Positions 50,500 through 59,400 of a stretch of DNA of 64,000 nucleotides are shown in pieces (the stretch's first letter is position 1; each line of letters opens with the position of its first letter). This DNA is from Vandiemenella viatica (Eukaryota; Arthropoda; Insecta; Orthoptera; Morabidae). Location of the stretch: assembly GCA_031002005.1 (NCBI GenBank), contig JARYHS010008074.1:349022932-349086931 (forward strand). Reading direction: 5' to 3'. The notes below the pieces were generated by a model. It did no database searches, was not told the origin of the DNA, and saw only the letters and a list, made by a program, of their open reading frames with translations. Made by a program: the position numbers and the translations under genes.

Positions 50500-53400
50500 A
50501 TTACCTTTCACCTCAATTGAAGTGCCTGCTTATGATTATGGTCACCTCCATGCAAAAGTCCTAACCCTTCTATTAATACCCATCCACACATTATTGTGAT
50601 TATAAGCTTTGAACAAGCCAAGCACTCTTTTCACCTGTCTTCCAATGACTCCCAACCCAGTTCCTTCCGCATATCGGTTACAGATTGCATGCTACGGTAA
50701 CTTCGACAAAAAAAATGTAACTGCTCTCCTTTGGAGACCCTCCACCTCTTGAACTTGAGACCCATAATGTGGATCCCACCCCACTCCACCACATTCAAGC
50801 TATGGTCTGACCAAGGTTTTGTAAGCCAATTCCCTCACTTCCTTGGTACATCCTATCATCACTCTATCCAATAAATGTACTCTGAAACCTCTTCCTACTG
50901 CCTGCCCAACTGAGTTTACTATCAAAAGTTATGCCAAGATATTTACAGTTAGGATCTTTGACAAGAAATTCCTTCTCCAACGTATAATCATAGAAAATCA
51001 TTACTTTATCTGAATATCTAATTAGAGGACTTTTCTTGGCATTTACTTTCATTTTATGTTTAATTACCCAGATAGATATCCTGTTCTTGTAGCTGTTCAC
51101 CATTCTCTCTTGTTTTAATCCTGTTGTATAAATATTGTCATCCATAAACAAACGATCTAACTTCAAACCATCATTCATTAGAATAATGACCAACAGTGGT
51201 CTCAATACACTAACCTGTGACACTCCAGTATTAACTTTTGCCTCTTTTGATACTGCATTACCCATCCTAACTATTTTGTTTCTTCTTTTTAAGAATTACT
51301 CCACCCAGCAAATCACTTTTTAATCCACTCCAATGGTTTTTACCTTATCTACCATTTTATGGCTCACTCTGTCAAATGGTTTGGATAGATCAAGTGCTAC
51401 ACTGTCTACCTGACTTCCCTTGTCCATTTCATCTGCAATACCTTGCATGTAGTCCACTACCGGTGATTCACATGAGTGTCCTTTCCTAAATCCCTGTTGC
51501 TGTTTCGTAAACCAGTTTCTTTCCTCACAGACGTTACGGTCAAATTTCACACCACTGATATTAGATTAATCAGCCTGTAATTTTCAACTGTACTTGTCTC
51601 ACCTCCTTCTTGTACCAGCACTAATATGGCACTTTTCCAGTCCTCTGGTTTTGTAGTGTGTAGATTTAGTACAGTTGCAAATCACATCATGAATAAAATA
51701 ATTGTTTAAAAAACATAAAAACCACCTTTTTTTTTTTTTTTAAAAAAAAAAGCACTAAAATTTTTAAAATAACTTCATACCTTGCTTATGAGAAAGTAAA
51801 TCTAAATGGACAATATTTTACATTACTATTATAGAATTTTTTACATTCATTAGTTATTTTCGGAGTCGGTGCTAGCTGTCACATCACGAAGATCGAATTA
51901 CTGAACTTATTTTGGTGTTAGAGGCAAAACGGGGAGTACGAACAAAAATTCCAAGTATTTTACAGCATGTCGTGAGGCAGATAGTGTTATTGTGGGAGAC
52001 AGCTTAGGAAAACAAATTAACAGTATTTTAATCTGTGGTCTTCCAGGCATATCTCTGGCACTACAGTGTCAGTTGGTAGGCGGCATCATGCAGTAAACGA
52101 TTTACAGTTAGTATAATATCGGTGTATCATCTGTATGTTTCAGTTTTGTTGAAACATGTTTCTAGCATTAATTGTAGGTAAGCAGTAACATGATTTTTTA
52201 TGCATAATTGTTATTCATTATTGTTGTTATTTCTTTATTTTTCTTGCTTTCACTGGCACAGACTCCAAAAATAACTAGTTAATGTAAAAATTTCAATGAC
52301 AGTAATGTAAAATATTGTCCATTTAGATTTACTTTCTCTTAAGCAAGGTATAAAGTTATTTTAAAATTTTCAGTGCTTTTTAAGGCGGTTTTTATGTTTT
52401 TTAAACAATTATTTCATTTTTAAATTTTTAGTGGTATTATAGTTTGTTGTGTATTTTAAATATGCTGCAGCAGTTCTCATTTTGCGAACTGGGTAGCTCA
52501 AGGGTTAAAGCACTTGCTTTCAAAGAAGAATTATGTCTTTATATACCACAACAACTTCCAGAACGGGGTGAATTGGGTGTTGTGTTAAGGAATGTCAGTT
52601 TACATTCTGGTCCAGGCTATGTTTCAATCGTATCATAACATCTGTTAAAGCTGCTGGTCGATAAGCGAAACGTAACATCTGGGCATTAATACATACCACA
52701 CACAGAAATCTGTCTCTGGAATATATCTGTTTGCTCCGGCATCACACAGAAAATATAGATTTCTAATTGGTTTTCACACCGTTAAGGCTTGGGATCCAAG
52801 TTGAAATCTGAAGTACATGTTGAGACAATATGACACATTTATTTTATAAATATCATGCCATTACTTAAAAATAGCTTAATTGTTTTTGACAGGATTTAAA
52901 ACTGTGGATTTTTGTAAAGAACATTGGAAATTAAAAGGGTTGAGGGTAAAGGGGAAGAGGGATTGGGGTTTTGTATATCAAATGTAAACTGCCTATTCTG
53001 GTTATACATTTGTAAATTTCTATTGATATCAGATAAAACTGTAGGTATGTATAAAAAACAATTAAGGGGTGTGGAGACGAAGAGTAGTTTGGTTTTTGTA
53101 AAGCTAGTGTGGGCAGTATTTTTCGTTTTGTTTTAAAGTACACATGTGCAAATTTCCATCGAAACCAGATAAAAACTGTAGCTTTGTGTAAAGAACATTT
53201 GCAAAAATTAAATGGGGTAAGGGAGTGGTGTATAAAAAACAATTAAGGGGTGTGGAGACGAAGAGTAGTTTGGTTTTTGTAAAGCTAGTGTGGGCAGTAT
53301 TTTTCGTTTTGTTTTAAAGTATACATGTGCAAATTTCCATCGAAACCAGATAAAAATTGTAGCTTTGAGTAAAGAACATTTGCAAAAATTAAGTGGGGTA

Positions 53401-56400
53401 AGGGAGTGAGTGGTAGGGTTTTGTAAACAGAATGTGGACACTATGTTTCTCTTTGTTTTTAAGTATACATGTGCAGTGTTCCATGGAAATCTGATAAAAC
53501 TGTGGATATCTATAAAGAACATTGGAAATTAGGAGGGGTGGGGGTAGAAGGGAAGAGGGGTTGGGCTTCTGCAACCTAATTTAAACACAATTGATCTGAA
53601 TGTATTACAGTATACGTGTGCATATTTCCTTCAGAATCGGATAGAAACTGTAGATTAAAGGATGGAAAGGAAGGAGCGGAGTTTGGACTCTTGAAACCAA
53701 ATGTAGACAGCATATTTCTGTTTGTTTTGCAGTATACATATGCATACTTCCTTCAAAATCAGAAAGAAACGGTAGCTTTGTATAATGTACATTGACAGTA
53801 ATTAAAGGGGTAGAAAGGGGGATAGGATTTACGTTTTTGTGAAAGTTATGTGGACAGTATTTTTCTTTTTCTATTTGTTTTAAAGTATACACATACGAAG
53901 TTCCACCAAATTGGATTAAAATGTGGCTTTTGTACAAATATTAATGGAAGGGGAGCTAGGGTAGTTTTTATTTTATTTTTTGGTCAGAAATCTTATCCAT
54001 AAAAAATTACATACATATGTGCCAAATATCATAAAGATCGGTCAAATGGTGTCAACTGTAGCTTTCTAAAAAGAAATTGACAAAATTCAAGCGGGTGGAA
54101 AAGGGGAGAGGGATTCAGGTTTTGCAAACCAAGAGTTGGCATTATTTTTCTCTTTGTTTTATAGTAAAAATTTGCTCAGTTCTGTCTAAACTGGATAAAA
54201 ACTGTGTTTGTGTATAAAAATTAAGCGTTTTAATGGGGAGAGGGGGGCTGGTTTTTAGATCTTTTGGTCAGATACCTTCTTCGTGAAAAAAATACATATA
54301 AGCACCAATTTTCATGGTAATCGGTCAAACGATCGTGACTGTTGCTTTTAATAAAGAACATTGACAAAAGTTAATGGGGTTGAAGGAGGGAAAGGGGTTG
54401 AGCTTTGCCAAACCAGGATTTTTATCTTTGTTTTAAAGTATACATGGGCAAAGTTCAATAAAAATCAGATAAGAAATGTAGATTTCTGTAAAATTAAGGG
54501 GTGTAAATGAAGATATGGGGTGGTTTTTCTATTTATTTAATTTTTTTTTGGTGAGAAACCTTCTCCATAAAAAATTACATGTATATGCCAACTTTAATGG
54601 AGACCAGTTAAATGGTGTCGACTGCAGCTTTGTATAAAGAACATTGGTAAAAATTTAGGGGGTGGAGAGGGCTTCAGTTTTTTCAAACCAAAAGTTGACA
54701 GTATTGTTCTCTTTATTTTTGACTACACATGTCCAAAATTTCATCGAAATCGGATAAAAAATGTGGGTTTGTATAAAAATTAAGGGGTGGAAGAGGGTAG
54801 AAGGGGGTAGAAGGGGTGGTTTCTCAATAAAATTCATATGGGACCACTTGGAGGTATACCCTATTCACTAAAAAAATTTCATTTAAATCGGTTCAAAATT
54901 GGCGAAGATATCGCTGAACATACATACAAAAAAAAAAAAAAAAAAAAAAAAAACCAGACTGGAAATTAGTGGTTGTGGAGACTTTAAGGATATTACCCAC
55001 AAACAGGAAGAAAAACATAATTTAATATCATCCCATCAGGTTTGTCCATCAAATTGAGAAGAAAATGTTTTTATGTTTCAAAAGAAAGTTTATAATTTCA
55101 ATAAATACTAATATATTTGATGCTTGAAGATATCATGCTGCCGGATCAATTGGTCTTGGATGAATGAATTTTACTTGACGTAATGTGCCACCATTTTCAA
55201 ATTGCATCTGCTGGCCGGTGTGAGTAGTGCAGTCCAGGACACGACTGCTGGACTGGACCAGCCAGGTTGATATCCCATTCGACCCATCCACTCCTCTCCT
55301 GCCACGGCGCTCTGATAGCAGTGGTGGGGGTGGTAGGCTACGATGCGCTGAGCAGTGACCATCAGTCTGTATGCCACCTCCGTCGTGCACTGTGCCTGGG
55401 CTCTGGTGTTTGCAGAGCTGCTTCAGTGCTGGGCTGCAAGCTAGGCTTAGTTGGAACCCGTTATCTTTGTTTATGAGGTTACTCCATAGCCGGATCTCAA
55501 TGGCTTTCTTGTATACACAGTATGCCATGTCTCTGCACCGTGCAGAGAACATAAACCATAAACCGCGCACAGAGCTACAGCAGCCATCAAAATCAGCAAT
55601 TGCTGAACATTGTATAGAAACACGGCATAGGCATACTATTAAATATGAGGACACTGAAGTTCTGAGAAACTTGCATCACTTTTGGGACTGTGTATACAAG
55701 GAAGCCATTGAGATCCGGCTACGGAGTAACCACATAAACAAAGATGATGAGTTCCAATTAAGCCAAGCTTCGAACCTAGCACTGAAGTGGCTCCGCAAAC
55801 ACCAGAGCCAAGGCATAGTGCGCGACGGAGGTGGCATACAGACTGATGGTCACTGCGTGGCGCATTGGAGTGTCCACCCCCACCGGGAGTGGAGGGGATA
55901 GGTCGAAGGGTATAAATACCGACCCGGCCAGTCTGATCCAGTAGTCGCATCCTGGCTCATGCAGACACAACCTGAAGATGATGGCATGTTACACAGGCCC
56001 GTAACTACCGCTGGGGCACTGCCCCGGGGCCCCATACTGATGGTTAAAAAATTATTTTAATATCTAATCTAACTTCCTATAAAATACCCAGCACCTAGCT
56101 AAAAGTTAATAATAATAATAAAAATTCCATCAAAGTGCTAGATTAAACGTTTTTGCGTGTTCGTTCATATTCTCCATAAGCTTCGCATGCAAAAGCAGCT
56201 CTAGAGCAGACAGCAGAATGTCGAGTCGAATGTGTCATGTCGCGCGAGGTGCAGGCTGGGACGTGCAGTGAGCTAGTGCTAAAATTTGGAGAATGAAAGA
56301 AGCTTCTGGCGAAAAGTTCTTGAAAGAATCCTAACTGTGACCTTAACACTTGCAACATGTAATCTCGCATTTCGTGGATCTAGTGAAAAGTTAGAATGTA

Positions 56401-59400
56401 GCAACAAAGGAAACTTTCTCTCGATAGTTCAGCTCTTGTCAAAATATGACCCAGTACTGCAAGAATTGAATCAGTGTCCGCAAGGAACTGTGAAATACCT
56501 CAGTCCTAAAATTCAGAACGAACTTATAAACCCATAAGCCTTAGAAATCAAAAATGAAATTATTGATGAAGTACAGAACTGCTTGTTTTTTTTCCATTGA
56601 TTTTAGATACCACTCAGGACTTTGCTAAAGTTGACCAGTTAAGTGAAGTTTACAGGTATGTAAAAATAGTTAATGATGAAGAAGACACACCTATTGATAT
56701 CAAAATATGTGAAACTTTCTTATCCTTTAGAGAGATAAAAGTTAAGTCTGCCCAAGGTCTTGCAGAAGAAATACTTAGTTCATTGGAAGAGAAAAACTTG
56801 GATTTGACCAAATGTCGTGGATAAGGCTACGACGGGGCAGCAGTCATGAGTGATGCCTACAGTGGAGTATAGCAGCGTATTAAAGAAAATTCCCCACGCG
56901 CATACTTTGTGCACCGCGCTGCACCTAACCTTAATTTAGTATTAAATGATGCTGTGGAAGGAAATCGATAGGTCGGCCAGTTTTTTTGAAACCATTAAAA
57001 GTGTGTATTGCTTTTTGGTCATAGTATTTTGCGCTGGCAAGACTTGAAGTCAGTGTACGACATCAAGGCTCAGACTGATTCACTGATTTCGATAGTAACA
57101 CTGAAAACTCTAAATCCAATTCGCTGGGCTGGTAGGCATGAGGTAGGATTTGCACTGAAACACAGGTTTTGTGACGTGATGAAAAGCCTAATTTTAACTT
57201 CCAGGAAAAGCAAGGAAAGAAATGAAGCACAGCAGCTAAAGAAAAAACTTGAAAGTTTTGATTTTGTATTGCTTTTGGTTGGGCAGTGTGTAGGTTTAGA
57301 GTCTCTCAACCTCGTATCAAAATCCTTACAATCTGAAACCATGGACCTGTTGTATGCATATGAATTATTGGGTAATTTCTTCTTCTCTCCGATATCGGCC
57401 ATCTAAGGACCACGAAAAGTAATCCTGTGCATTCATTTCGATGCTTCTTTTCTTGACTTCCAATAGTTCTTCATCCTCTCACTTTGCTGTTTCCTCCTTT
57501 CTTCTGTCCATATATTACTACATTTCCTCTTCTCCTTCTCCTGGAAACCCTTGAAATTTTGGATCAATCTCCTAAAATTTGCTCTATCTTGTACTAAATC
57601 TGCTGTTATTCCGATCTCAATCATATCTTTCTTTACTCCTTGGATCCACTGGTTGCCCTTCTTACTCTTGTAAACATGATTGAAAATTGTTTTTTTTTTT
57701 TTTAAGTCTATTGTTATCGATTCTCATTATGTGACCAAAAAACTGATTCTCCTCTTTCTGTTCGTACCTGACATCCTTTCAATTTCTTCTTCTTTGTATA
57801 GGTCTTCATTCCTCTGGTGTCTAAACTCACCATTTTCAAGTTTTAGTGGTCCCCAAATTTTTCTCAAGATTTTCCTTTCCCTTTTCTCTCTCTTCTATTT
57901 CTCCAGTTTTCATAGAGAACAAGCATTCTGAGGGATACAGTCCTTCTGGTTTGATTACTGTGTTGCAGTGTTTGATTTTAGCTATCCTGGATAGATTCTT
58001 CTTATTGTATGTATCTTTAGTCAATTGGATATGCTAGTTCTAGTTTTCTTGCTCTTGATTTATTTGCTTCCTTATCAAGCCCATTAATGTGAATTACTTC
58101 ACCTAGATATTTAAATTTATTGACCTTGTTAATTTTTCCGTACTCTGTGTTTAGTACTGTTGGTGAATCCCTAATATTGGTCATGTATTTAGTCTTCTCA
58201 AAAGAGATCTGAAGTCCAACTTTTCCTGCTATATCTTTAAGAAGGTTGATTTGTTCGAGTGCGGTTTCTATACTTTCAGAAAGAACCGCTGTGTCATCAA
58301 CGAAGGCAAAACAGTTTATCCCAACCCCTTTGTGCTTTGAACCTAATCTTATCTCATGGTGAATTCCCTTTTCCTTGAGTTTCTCTTCCCATACTCTTAT
58401 TACCTTCTTCAAAACACAATAGAAAAGAATTGGGGAAAGCCGATCTCCCTGCCTGACACCACTTTTTATTTTAAATTCCTCTGAGATCTCTCCCATTAAT
58501 TTCACTTTTGAATTTGTTCCCGTGAGGGTCTGCCTGATTATGTTGACCGATTTTGAGTTAACGCCAAATTCCTGTAAAATGTTCAGTAATGAGACTTTAT
58601 CTACTGAGTTATAGGCTTTCTTGAAGTCCACATAAACTATAACATAGTTTTTGTTCTTTGGAACCCTGTCTCGTATTAAGTTTTCAGATTTAGAATCTGT
58701 TCTACACAGGATCGTCCTTTTCTGAACCCACCTTGGTATTCTCCAATTTGTTTGTCTATTACTGGATCATTTCTGTTTCGAAGAGCTTTTGACAGTATCT
58801 TATATGTCACTGCTACCCGGGAAATTCCTCTGTAATTGTTCACATCTGTTTGTCACCATTCTTGTTCAATGGGGGGTATCAGTGCGTTCTTCCATTCGTC
58901 AGGAATTTTTTCTGTTCGCCAGATTTCCTGCAGTATGTTTGTCAATTCCTGCCTTGCTTGACTACCTGCCTCTTTCCACAACTCTGCAACAATCAGATCT
59001 TCCCCTGCAGCTTTATTGTTTTTCAGACCTTGGATTATGTCATGGATTTCTTTCTCGTCTGGTGGCTCTGAAGGTTTAATGCTTGCTTGTGACAGACTGA
59101 ATCTAGTCTTTCTTGAGGTTCTTCACAGTTCAGTAATTTTTCAAAATAATGGGCCAAAATTTTGCAGTTTTCTGGTAATTTATTGTTAAGGATAACCAAA
59201 ATACGTGGAAGGTTTGAAGAACTTGTTTCTGAAGCATCAGATGTTTGTAGTCGATGGGGAATAAACAAAGAATTTCGCCAGAACAGACTAAGGAAAGTGA
59301 AAAAACACCTTGATGACTTGAGTGAAGACGAGAGATTAATAGACCCAAAATCTTGTTTCCGAGGCACTGTGTTCTATCCAATGGTAGACACACTTTGTAC

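Noticed and set aside
50031..50564. 177-codon plus-strand frame ending in a poly-Lys run
   Set aside because: It runs antisense through the 3' part of a LINE; the poly-Lys run is the A35 tract, not protein.
52485..52520. tRNA gene or SINE from GGGTAGCTCAAGGGTTAAAGC
   Set aside because: No B box, acceptor pairing or poly-A tail in register.
53208..53937. Series of similar minus-strand frames (HSFIRFPWN, FIWFRWKFAHVYF repeats) as a repeat protein
   Set aside because: The frames arise from a non-coding tandem array that drifts in frame and ends in a retroelement-like tail.
55133..55654. Reading the 173-codon minus-strand frame as an intact gene
   Set aside because: It crosses the junction of two inverted PLE ends; only the middle matches the PLE C-terminus.
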